From Sacculina carcini (lineage: Eukaryota > Arthropoda > Thecostraca > Sacculinidae), in contig OU696593.1 of NCBI GenBank assembly GCA_916048095.2, positions 5,312,830 to 5,376,829 on the forward strand: DNA of 64,000 nt, in the 5' to 3' direction. The notes beneath the pieces are model-generated. The model saw nothing but the letters and a program-made list of their open reading frames with translations, was not told the origin of the DNA and did no database searches. Both the position numbers and the translations under genes were made by a program. Below, one piece after another: positions 43,163-52,990 of the stretch (positions are counted from its first letter, which is position 1; the number at the start of each line of letters is the position of its first letter).

Positions 43163-45765
43163 CTGATCCAATTGATATTTAGTATTGGATACGTTTTTCT
43201 GTATTTCATAGTTATATATAGTATTTAACATTGTATTTCAATGTGAATTTAACTTGAGTGTAAACCGTCTGTTTTTGTAATTCTTGGTACACCACGCTTG
43301 TTTGGTGTGAGTTGCGCGTGTGTTGCGAGGAAGAAGGAATTGTCGTTGTTGGAATATATGATTGATGTTGAAAGCTTTGTGTTATGGACTATTGGGGTTG
43401 AAAGTCTATAATACTTAGTGTCCCTAATGAGCTACGATTAAAAACATTTATCAGAGTGGCAATCCTGACCAGAAAAACGGACAATATTTTCGTGTAGGAA
43501 AAAAACGGCTGAGCAAATATATTTAATGTACAAAAAGGTATTTGAACACAAATAAGTACATACTTTCCTAACTAGATACTACTTTGCTAACTACTTTACT
43601 TCACTTATTAACTAACTACTTTACTAACTTCTTTCCTTGATCTGCCGCCAATATTTTTCCTAAATCCACATCTACCAAAACCGTTTTCCAAAAAAATTTA
43701 TTTTGAAAAAACCATGGTTAAAAAAATAGTTCAAATCAAGTGGTTTAACCAGCCGCTTATACCAGCGGGCTACTTGCTATCCAAAAGATATTTGAACCTA
43801 AACCAATCAAATCTATCTTCCATAGAGACTGTTCTAGAAAGCATTGTTTCATTAAAGAAACGTTAGTTTAAATATACGTTTGTAAAAAAACACTTGACCA
43901 ACCAATTAACTTGTCTTGTTCTGCTGTCAACATTTTCTGAACCTGTACATTGATGAAACAAATTTAAAACCAGTTTGAAAAACATCATTGCATTTTTTCA
44001 TAAAAAACATTGTTTCTCTAAAAAAAACTCATGGTTACTCAATGAATTTGTTTTGTTCTGCTGACAAAGTATTTCAAATATCCACCTCATTGAAACCATC
44101 TTTAAAAACATGACTTTTCTCAATGAAAAAATCTAAACCAACGGACCCGGATGCACTTTCAAACAGTCTCCTTAGGTATTTATTGATAAATATTCTAGTT
44201 TTTTATACTATCATCAAATTATCTTTGAAACAAGACACGTAAAGATGTACAAAACATCAATTAAACTCATTTCTATGTACTAAAATCCTACATCCGATGA
44301 CAATTGGGGCTAATTCTAAAATACCGAAAAAACAAAAAAAGCTAAACACATGTTTTTTGCAAAAAAAAACCTCAACCAAAAAAACGTTTTTTTGCATCAC
44401 TACGTGCAAACCGTCATACTCGCTTTGCACGTGCACAGACATACACACCTTGCACACTAACACAAACCGTAGTAGTATCGATCACATGTTTGACAATTGA
44501 AATGATGATGAAACGATATCCACCACAAACCGCCATGATGGTGATTGATGTTTCATTTTTAATCATTTGTCTGCATCACAGGGTATTTATCAAGTCCAAA
44601 TCGATTCGGTCAATTAAAATTGCAGGACGACGCCCAGCCAGACCAGTCAAGCATAGACGGTCACATCGAGCTCACATTTCCCCCGGGAAGTGTCGAATTT
44701 CCCCCTGGGGGAAAATTTTCCCCCGGTTAAGAACCGCTGCTCTACACAGACACACGCTCTGCCACCACAACGAGTGCAAGTTCGTGGTATTGCCGGGGGC
44801 AACTTCCAGTGAACTCAGCGATATTTGATATCGGTCTGAATGAGCGGGGGATATAGGCGAGTGTAGAACTTTCGATGTCGCTCGTGCAGACTGGTCATTC
44901 AGCAGCGACACTCTTCACGCACCGCTTCTGCCCCCGCGCTGCACTAATCGCACGGTGTTGTGTCAACGCTAAATTTTGTTTGACAACCTAGGCTGTGATG
45001 AAAATATAAAGTGAACCCGTGCCAAATTTTCTGTGCTTGAGCTAGAACAAGTCAGCTTCTGACTCCTTGTTACTGGCTGCTATGGCTATTAACAGCGTAA
45101 TAACATCGAACTATCCAATGACATCTCATGCTCTCAATTCACCAAGCAAGCGATATAAACGAATCTACTGCGACCGAATCGTCAGACACAGAACAAGTAT
45201 AGATTAAATACAATAAAACCACAGATAGATAATTACAGTATGAACTGTCGCCACAGATAACCAAAAAAACAAAATACGTTCATAAAAAAGTCCAGAATTA
45301 AACACAAAATCTATCAAACATATCTTGTTCAGTGGGATGGATGAGCTGGTCGGCTCCTACACAGTTAATCAATGCGGGGTTTGACGTCACCAAAGTGAGA
45401 GAAACCTCACCAAAGTGAGAGTACCTTCCATCCTTTCTCCTAAGGTTGGCGGGAGAAGTAGTGGAACCACCAAGTGTCCGAGGACCCTAGATTGGGAACC
45501 TCTGATTTAACACAGACACAAGCTTGGTAGCCGGGTGAATCTCTAACAATACTGCACAAGTGCCAGAGTAAAACGACAGTAATGACCGATTTGGTCAACA
45601 TGGCGGGCAAACTGCGGCGCAGTTATCGCTGGTAACTGCATAAAGACCATCGGCGGTGATTACTACCACTGTGCACTGAATCACGCGCATTGAATATTTA
45701 TGAAGATTAAAACTGTATTAATGAACTCATTTACTACTTCTGAAAACATTTGATCATTCCTATAT
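43163..45765. other. Intergenic, AT-rich, with decayed repeats
   Basis: No gene is visible. 43640-44130 has repeated AAAAAACATGG-like and TTTAAACCA-like motifs also found at 45790-45870 and 61720-61800. A hAT-type right end with CCCCCTGGGGGAAAATT and GGTTAAGAACCGCTG lies at about 44690-44740, and another possible one (TTGGGAACCTCTG) at about 45492-45504. Confidence 0.4.
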
Positions 45766-46049
45766 GAGAAAAATCATTTCTGTCAAAGAAACAATTTTCA
45801 AAAAACCATGTTTTTTATATAAAAAAACATGGTAAACCATGGTTTAAACCAAATAGTTTAAACCAAACAAACCCTGCTTTGGAAGTCAAAGCCCAAGTAC
45901 ACATCTGTTCTACAGTGGCTGATACCGTCAATTTCGTCTGAATATCCTTCGTCTCCGTTGATCACAATTAATTTCGTTTTTGAGTCATTAATCTGCATAC
46001 CATATTCCGAACAGTTGACTCCGAGATTCGTTCTGGATGTGGCCTATAT

Positions 46050-46358
46050 CAGTGGTCCCCAACCCCCGGGCCGAGGACCGGTACCGGTCCGTGGGTCGTT
46101 TGGTGCCGGGCCGCACAGAAATAATAAATGACTTACATTGCTTCTGTTTTATTGATTTCGGAATCTGAACGATGTTTTATTTACTGTTTTTATTAGATGT
46201 TTTATGTATTTTTATTGTTTTAGAAAATACAACAGTTTTCATGCAGGTCATATCATGTTATTTTGTTGTATTTATGCGCCACACCTCAAAGGCCGGTCCC
46301 TGAAAATATTGTCTGACATTAAACCGGTCCGTGGCGCAAAAAAGGTTGGGGACCGCTG
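46050..46358. mobile_element. hAT-type MITE with perfect target-site duplication, absent from copy 2
   Basis: Termini CAGTGGTCCCCAACC and GGTTGGGGACCGCTG. GCCTATAT is duplicated exactly on both sides (46042-46049 and 46359-46366). The corresponding place in copy 2 (about 61974-61981) reads GCCGATAT once, with no insertion. The internal CCGGGCCG/GGTCCGTGG motifs are typical of this MITE group. Confidence 0.92.
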
Positions 46359-46615
46359 GCCTATATAACAGTATCATCAGCATGAGCACTCATATGTGAA
46401 GCATTTCGGAAATCCGTCCCATTTTATTCTCGGTCTAATCATTTCTATCAGTTCTCGTTGTCAGTTGATATCAGTTGATATGTCTCACTCCGATACATAT
46501 TGTTACTATTGATTTTATTTAATGTTACTTTCTGTGACGGCATACATTGTTCCAAGAGCTCCACACAAACATACACACACACACACACTGACACATACAC
46601 ACACATATTTGTTAA

Positions 46616-46975
46616 TATGTGTTAAAAGGTTAAAGATTATGAGTCTCAAGTGACAGCTGCTACACTGGAAGAAGTTGAAGCTTATGAACACACACACAGG
46701 TGTGTCCCGTGCAGCTCGCTGCCACCGCAGAACCCACCCTATCCACGCTATGGCGCCACAAGCACGGGAGACGTATTAGAGAGGGCCACCTCCCCAGAAT
46801 GCATGATACAACACATGACTGATATCTGGTATCATTTACTGCTGGGTGGACAGGGGCTGTTGGATTATAGAATTCACCCCAAAATAATTCTCCTCCACCG
46901 GGATTCGAACCGCTGACCTCTAATCATCAGTATTTTACGTATTTTACGTCTACTCCACCAGCAAAAATCATTTGT
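46616..46975 (-). repeat. tRNA-headed SINE, copy in duplication copy 1
   Basis: Same body as the 12.5-13.2 kb pair, from the GTTAAAAGGTTAAAG tail to a head with GGTTCGAATCCC (complement at about 46898-46909). The head has a different anticodon-arm sequence with a duplicated TATTTTACG, so the family carries diverse tRNA-like heads. Confidence 0.75.
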
Positions 46976-47060
46976 AAGCGACCCTTGCAGATTTAACTAC
47001 ATTGAAGAGGTGAGTCAGTTAAGCTTTCACAGTGCTGCAAATTTGCACATTACATTAGAA

Positions 47061-47187
47061 CGCTAAACCTAACCTAACCTAAAATCTATGAAAAATATAG
47101 AAACGTTTTTGTGGGTTTTCCAAGCGTTTTTTTTTTATAAATTAGCGTTTTTAATGTTCTTGAATCCTTACACATTTAGCCTAGACC
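47061..47187 (-). repeat. Dispersed TTAGG-like repeat
   Basis: Reverse complement of 10109-10226, with CTAAACCTAACCTAACC at its left side. Confidence 0.75.
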
Positions 47188-47727
47188 AAAAAACTCGGCC
47201 AACCGATCCCGAACTTCGAGGTCTGTGAGTACGCCCAATTTCTCCTGACATAAGCACGTTGTCACGGAAATTGGTGTGACCCATGATACAGGAGGACGGT
47301 GTAACTCAATTTGATCTTCACTCGGTATCGGAATGCTCATCTCAATCGATGTTGCTAAAGCTCGCCTCGAAAAGGTGGATGCTAATACACGATGTCGCCG
47401 ACTGCGCTGATGAGATGGAATTGGATGAAAATTTAAAATTCGACGGATACAATGACCTTTTCGAATGAGAATTATAAAAAACGTACGAGTTTTTATTATG
47501 TCATTTATTTACGAGGAAACATTTAGACATATTTAGAAATAATTTCTTTCAACCGCAAGTGCCGATTGGTTGTTCATCACGAGTTTTCATTAGATAATGA
47601 TTTACGAGGTCACTAGTATAGTAATTGTGTTAGATGCAGTCATTTCTGAACTGGATTTCAGCTGTGGAACATCGTTCTCACACACCGTCAGTTCAGTTTC
47701 TGTTGAAGGTGAATACCTGAAGACAAC

Positions 47728-49881
47728 ATGCAAGATATGCGCAAAAAGATCACTATTGAGGAGGCGTTTGCCAAACACCTAGCCTGGACCGGTGTTACCG
47801 AAAAGGCAGCAAGGCTATGCGTCCACTATAACAACACTTCAAAGTGGAGCATGTTTTCCAACTGGAAGAAGACCATTCGCCAGTGTCCCGCGTACTGTGT
47901 GCGCAATCTCAAAAAGTACTCGGCAAAAATGACCACCAAGAAGCCCAGCAAGGTTCTCGTCAAGTGTAGCCAGCATACCACTTTGCTGCAAAACCTGGAG
48001 ATCTCGCTGCGTATGTACACCAGACGTTGGCTTCTGGATTTCGTGGAGCAGCAAGGAGTCATTGTTCTGCTCGACTACATGAATATCATACTATCGGCCA
48101 AAGAACGTCTTGACCAAGAAGAGGAGACCACCACTTGCTGTATGCCGATATTCTGCAGATCTAAACCAAACACCAATAAGTCCATTCTTATTAAAAATGC
48201 ACACCAGGTGTTAAAACAATGTGTGCTTTGTCTCAAAGCAATAGTGGGAGATAAAATATCCATCTATAAAATAGTCCTGAATCGGGAAAATATCCTAGTG
48301 CTGGTACGTTGCGTCGACTTTATCGTACAAGAGTCTTCGGCAACGATCATTATTGATCCAACAGCATCTACGATCATGGGCATTTTAAAAACGTTGGCGA
48401 TAAACGACCCACATGTCCGCAATGTGCTTCAAGATTTTCGCTACAATGATCTCTACACCCGTCAAATGGGCAGATTAAGTGATTTGGTCAATAATTTCGA
48501 TGAGCCTGGGCCTCAATCGCCATATATTGAGATGCAAGATCCTGATACCAAAACTCAAACGGTCAGTGCGGACCTGGTGCCTGCGGCGGCGGCGGCGGCC
48601 AGCTCAATTGAGGCGGCAACATGTCCCACCAAGTATTCGCTGGCCGATTTTGAGCTGATTAGCGTGATTGGACGCGGCCGCTACGGCAAAGTGATGATGG
48701 TGGAGCTGCGACGCACTCGGCGCGTGTACGCTATGAAGGTGATCAGGAAGGAGATACTAACCAGCGACTTTCTCATCAAATCAGTAAAGATCGAAAAGAA
48801 CGTCCTTCAGACAGTATCCAACCATCCGTTCCTGGTTGGACTGCACTCGTGCTTTCAGAGTTTCAGTCGGCTGTTTTTTGTGATTGAGCTTGTGAGCGGT
48901 GGTGACCTCATGTTTCACCAGTATCGCCACGGCAAACTGCCCGAGGAGCACGTCAGGTTCTACTCGGCTGAGATTTGCATAGCGCTCAAATTTCTACACG
49001 AGAACGGTATCATCCACCGTGACCTGAAGCCGAGAAATGTGCTGATCGACCACGAGGGCCATATCAAGCTGACGGACTACGGCATATGCAAGGTGGGAAT
49101 TCGGCCGGGCGACAGGACGCTCACATTCTGCGGCACGCCCTGGTACATAGCACCGGAGATTCAGTTTGGCGAGGGTTACGATTTCAGTGTGGACTGGTGG
49201 GCGCTGGGTGTGCTCATGTACAAGATGATGACAAATTACTATCCGTTCGAAATTTTCAATCATTCTGGCTGTACCACTGATATACCAGAGTTACTGCTGT
49301 TGATGTCTATGACCCACAGGATCCTATGCCTTCCGCAGTCTTTGTCGGTGGAGACGCGCAACATCCTCAAGGGATTTATCGAGATAAACCCGCTGAAGCG
49401 ACTGGGATGTCATTCGGATACCGGTATCCAGGACATACTGGAACACGCGTTCTTTGAGAGCATTGACTGGCAGCTACTGGAGCAGAAAGAGCTGACACCG
49501 CCGTACAAGCCGTACATCAAGACCAAACGTGACCTGGCCAACTTTCCGCATCCGTTAACCCACCAACCGGTGTGGATGGCACCTAACAGACCAATCAATA
49601 AACGGTTTCAATACATCGACCAGAGCCATTTTGACGGATTCGACTATGTCAACCCGTCGCTGATATCCGATGAAGGTCATACACACATCGATAAAGGTCA
49701 CACAGAAAGATGTTATACCACCGTTATTATTGAACCAAGCAGTGATGCAGCCAGTGAAACGGTGACACCAGCCAGGATCAGTACCTCGGCCAGGACCAGA
49801 ACGTACCCGGTGACATCGGCCGTGTTCAACATTGACAGGTCACATCTCGATCGCTGTGTCTCTTGTCCATCTAACATCTAA
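47728..49881 (+). CDS. Intronless chimeric kinase: FMNL-formin GBD/FH3 fused to an atypical-PKC catalytic domain
   Basis: 717 aa in one exon. The ATG follows an in-frame TGA (47710-47712), so the start is secure. Residues 1-270 read as the GTPase-binding/FH3 region of an FMNL formin: KARL...YNN.SKW near residues 27-40, LEISLR at about 90, FVEQQGVIVLLDYM, then CVLCLKAIVGDK. A poly-Ala linker lies at about 283-290. The kinase domain, about 308-575, has the glycine loop GRGRYGKV, lysine in YAMKVI, HRDLKPRN, DYG (an aPKC hallmark), TFCGTPWYIAPE and FSVDWWALGVLMYKMM. A C-tail with IDQSHFDGFDYVNP matches the aPKC hydrophobic motif with an acidic residue. PB1, pseudosubstrate and C1 domains of aPKC, and FH1/FH2 of formins, are absent. 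Key catalytic residues are all present. In formins the first part binds Rho-family GTPases; direct GTPase control of the kinase is my inference. The lack of introns suggests retroposition. Confidence 0.85.
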   Translation: MQDMRKKITIEEAFAKHLAWTGVTEKAARLCVHYNNTSKWSMFSNWKKTIRQCPAYCVRNLKKYSAKMTTKKPSKVLVKCSQHTTLLQNLEISLRMYTRRWLLDFVEQQGVIVLLDYMNIILSAKERLDQEEETTTCCMPIFCRSKPNTNKSILIKNAHQVLKQCVLCLKAIVGDKISIYKIVLNRENILVLVRCVDFIVQESSATIIIDPTASTIMGILKTLAINDPHVRNVLQDFRYNDLYTRQMGRLSDLVNNFDEPGPQSPYIEMQDPDTKTQTVSADLVPAAAAAASSIEAATCPTKYSLADFELISVIGRGRYGKVMMVELRRTRRVYAMKVIRKEILTSDFLIKSVKIEKNVLQTVSNHPFLVGLHSCFQSFSRLFFVIELVSGGDLMFHQYRHGKLPEEHVRFYSAEICIALKFLHENGIIHRDLKPRNVLIDHEGHIKLTDYGICKVGIRPGDRTLTFCGTPWYIAPEIQFGEGYDFSVDWWALGVLMYKMMTNYYPFEIFNHSGCTTDIPELLLLMSMTHRILCLPQSLSVETRNILKGFIEINPLKRLGCHSDTGIQDILEHAFFESIDWQLLEQKELTPPYKPYIKTKRDLANFPHPLTHQPVWMAPNRPINKRFQYIDQSHFDGFDYVNPSLISDEGHTHIDKGHTERCYTTVIIEPSSDAASETVTPARISTSARTRTYPVTSAVFNIDRSHLDRCVSCPSNI

Positions 49882-50527
49882 CATCTAGCATCAGCGTTGT
49901 GCTTCAAGTGCAAATCAACGCAACAAATCTGACGGAAGACACGTCACATTTCTGCTTCTCTCTCTATCTGTCCTACTCTCTCTATCGTTTGCCGTAATCT
50001 CAAGCTGTGAAGACAGGGCGAGGAGATGAATGGTGGCAGCGGCAATTATTGCCGTCTCCACAGTCCTAACATCTTTCCGAGAACAATTATGACGTCACAA
50101 TGAGCTTGTGCACATCGCACAAATATGGCCGATATTGTCGACATTCATTGTGAGCATGAACGAATGTAGTGAGCTTTGAGCTTGCTAAAAGAAAAACACT
50201 CATTGAACCGACAATATGAAGATGTGACATTATTTGAATATGACCAATTTTGATTGAGTGAATGTATCATAAGTCAGACTGCTCAAGATTACGTTTGGTG
50301 AAATTATGGAAAAAAGTTTGCCCACTGATAACACAGAAAGCAGGCAACAATGAGTAGCTTGACAGCTATGATACCCCCGCCATATGAGCGGATAATACTT
50401 TCCTCTGGGAAAGGGGGACCTGTAGTCACAGGCCAAAATAATTACATTAGCAAGTAGTGTATTTAACCTTTGTATTAGCTATTTGTAGAATGACACAACA
50501 TAACTTAAAAAAGATATATTAAAAGAC
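49882..50527. other. 3' flank of the kinase gene
   Basis: No gene. CT-rich at 49960-49990. No poly(A) run or clear AATAAA near the stop is visible, so there is no retroposition scar at this end. Confidence 0.4.
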
Positions 50528-50563
50528 AGGCGCGCGTGGGACATCGCTGTCCCACGCGCGCCT
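50528..50563. repeat. Perfect 16-bp GC-rich inverted repeat (hairpin)
   Basis: AGGCGCGCGTGGGACA, loop TCGC, then the exact reverse complement. It stands alone in AT-rich surroundings. Confidence 0.9.
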
Positions 50564-51550
50564 ATACGAACACACCGCACAGCAAACACGCCCGAACACG
50601 ACTCCTCACCTACACATCCTCACATCTCAACACGACACCCGATCACCGCCACGCAGAGTATGGGTACGGTATGGTACGAAATTACGGTACGAAAATTTTT
50701 CCCAAGTACGGTTCGGTACGAAAGTACGAAACAAATATTCGTACCGTACCGTACCTTTTTCGTACTAAAGAGAATGGGTCAAATGTGAGCTCGATATAGA
50801 AAACTAAATTCAACAGAATCGGTGGGAAGCTAAAATTAATAATTCCTGGGGGACCAGAGTCAGATAGATGTTTTAAGACGTTCATAATTCTATTTCGATA
50901 CATGGATCATCATTCTGTTTCGATACTGTAGTATGTGCATGCATGAGTGTGTGCATCATCTGCCTGTGCAACATGAGCTCACTGTTGCTGGGGTGTATGT
51001 GCACGTGCAGCAGTTGACTGGTGTATAAGTCCAGGTGTATGGTGTTCCAGGTATGTCCTGTCCTTGCAAGTGTGATCGGTGGTGACGCATGGTTCGTTGC
51101 TGGTGTGTAATGTCGTGTGAGTGTGGATGAGTTGGTTGTAGGTTGTCGTTGTGTGTGGTCGTTTTGACTGAATAAAGTGTTTTTGCGTTGTGCTCGTGCG
51201 TCTTTTACAGATACATTTTGCGAGCCTGAACGCATACGCGTTCAGATACACATGTAAATCAATCATAGCGCGCGCACAGATGAGTCAGATGACACACGCA
51301 TCACGAGCACATAAGCACACAAACCAATATTGCCCGCACAAAATCCATTCCATTTGAAAGTGCAGACAAGCATACATCTCGCATTTGTAAATGCCAGCAA
51401 AATCGGTTCTTCCGCTGCAATATAAGGAGTACATTCATAATTCTATTTTTATACATTTTGCAAGCCTGCGCACATAGACATTCACATGCAGACATGTGAA
51501 TCATTCATAGCGCGTGAACAGATTAGTCAGATGACCACGTAGTAGGGCTG
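50564..51550. other. Intergenic with TACGG-rich patch
   Basis: 50656-50765 is dense in GTACGGTAC and GTACGAAA motifs in both orientations, as in an eroded palindromic transposon. Two segments share CATACACATGT-, GCGCGC- and CATTCATAATTCTATTT-type sequence (around 50880-51250 and 51430-51520), suggesting a local duplication. No gene is visible. Confidence 0.35.
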
Positions 51551-51554
51551 GGCA

Positions 51555-51785
51555 GGAACCGGTTCCGGAACCGGTTCTGACGATTCTTCTACATGGATAT
51601 TGGAACCGGGTCCGAGACTCGGAACCTGTTCTGGAACCGGGTCCACACGGTTACGATTCTCGGATCCGAGTCCACACGGTTCCGATTCTGGGACCCTGGT
51701 CCACACGTATCCGAGTCCACACGGTTCCGATTTTCGGACCCGGGTCCACACGGTTCCGATTCTCGGACCGGGTTCACACGGATCT
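51555..51785. repeat. GC-rich minisatellite, unit about 28-33 bp
   Basis: Tandem copies of TCCACACGGTTCCGATTCTC followed by a GGACCCGGG-type end, about six to seven imperfect units. It is preceded by a GGAACCGGTTCC double palindrome at 51556-51576. Confidence 0.85.
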
Positions 51786-52265
51786 TAGTATCAGGACTGA
51801 CAGGAAAAACTATGCGCATTGCGAACACACTACATGAACACTACGGTGCGTCGGTTTTAGAATTAATGCTATTATATAATTACGGTGAATGCAGTTTTTC
51901 ACGTTTGGTTAAAAATGCGTATTATATTAAGTAAGTCTGCGTACAGATGCATATTACACGAGGTATAATACTAAATTAAATACATATTATTTATTACACA
52001 TATTTTATTAAGTATATTATTAATCTATTATATTTTGGCGTATGATTACCCGAATTTTATTAATTAACGTCATTTTCAGCTAATTTGAGCGAAAAAGAAT
52101 CGCATGAATGTTGATACAGCATTTTCTAAATCTGTGTGAAAACTGCATCATTTCCATGTAGACTTCAATTACAATTCAACAATCAAACAAACAAAACAAA
52201 CAAAAAACAACAATAATTTTATAATCAAAGGCAGCCAATTAATCGCAACACGATCGCAATTTTGC
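51786..52265. other. AT-rich intergenic DNA
   Basis: No gene or repeat recognised. Confidence 0.4.
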
Positions 52266-52319
52266 GGCAAAATGGATGTTTCAGCATAACTGTGTCGCTG
52301 ATGGGCATGATGCCGCTAG

Positions 52320-52736
52320 CGATCAGTCCCAGTGGCTGTGGCAGCAGGTGTGCCGTGAACCAGTGGCGTAGTGTACGAGTGACGGAGGGTGTGAGACCCG
52401 GTCACTCACTAACGCCAACTGCAGCGCACTGGAACGACAGGCTGTGCCCTGTCTGTCGACCCGAAATCGACTACCCGACAGCGCGACGCTCGGTATAAAA
52501 ACCTTCCGTCTTGCTAAGAGACGTCCGAGCTGGGAGTGCACCGCTAAGTGACACTAGCCAGACTCGACGGTTTAAAGCGAACGTCTGATGCCTCAGAATC
52601 AAATGTGCTCAAGCCCACCTCTATGGGTGTTGTCTCGGAGGAATAACCGGCTACGGTATTCAGTCCAAGGCAGGCGGCAGAGCACAATCTATCCTTGGCA
52701 AAACGCTGTGAGGGCGATGTGGTCTTTAAAAAGACC
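52320..52736. other. Unexplained GC-rich block with TATA-like motif and stem-loop
   Basis: Much more GC-rich than its surroundings. A GGTATAAAAACC motif lies at about 52491-52502 and a perfect 6-bp stem with loop TAAA (GGTCTTTAAAAAGACC) at 52721-52736. No long ORF is convincing. It could be the internal part of an LTR element or another transposon. Confidence 0.35.
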
Positions 52737-52739
52737 GAA

Positions 52740-52990
52740 ATGTATATTGCGTAGGTTAACTCGCTAATTTTACAGGGAGCGGGAGCGGCACCGTGGAGAC
52801 CAGTAAAACTCAGAGCCGACGACGTGAAAGAGACGTTTATTGCCGAAAGTGCACGCTTTATATACCGCACGTTGTAACCGTACGGTGTGGTGTTACACGT
52901 GACGTCACTGCTATCGTGTGCAACATGATTAATGTGTATGTGTATGCGTGTGTGTGTGTGTGTTTGTCTGACGCGCATGCGCGTCTAACA
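52740..52990 (-). repeat. Candidate LTR-like segment
   Basis: On the minus strand the order is TGTTAGACGCGCATGCGCGTC (itself partly palindromic), then a TATATAA box (about 52857-52863), then AATAAA (52836-52841), towards an ACA terminus at about 52750. TATA followed closely by AATAAA within a TG...CA-bounded segment suggests a compact LTR, but no target-site duplication or second copy is seen. Confidence 0.3.

Larger units (their letters stand above)
45766..49881 (+). repeat. Segmental duplication, copy 1
   Basis: From GAGAAAAATCATTTCTG at 45766 onward, the sequence is nearly identical to 61698-64000, continuing at least as far as the window allows (copy 1 up to about 48350). Shared content in order: a TTTAAACCA-rich segment, a genic-looking scrap (complement of 45880-46020), a SINE, the TTAGG repeat and the start of the kinase gene. 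Copy 1 has an extra hAT MITE. The right border is outside what can be compared; I mark it to the end of the gene. Confidence 0.9.

Noticed and set aside
47283..47468. 61-codon ORF upstream of the chimeric kinase, considered as an extra exon
   Set aside because: The paralogous copy has a TGA in the middle (63058-63060) and no splice site joins it to the kinase frame.
52721..52736. Histone mRNA 3' stem-loop
   Set aside because: Stem size fits, but loop TAAA and stem sequence differ from the conserved histone element and no histone coding sequence precedes it.
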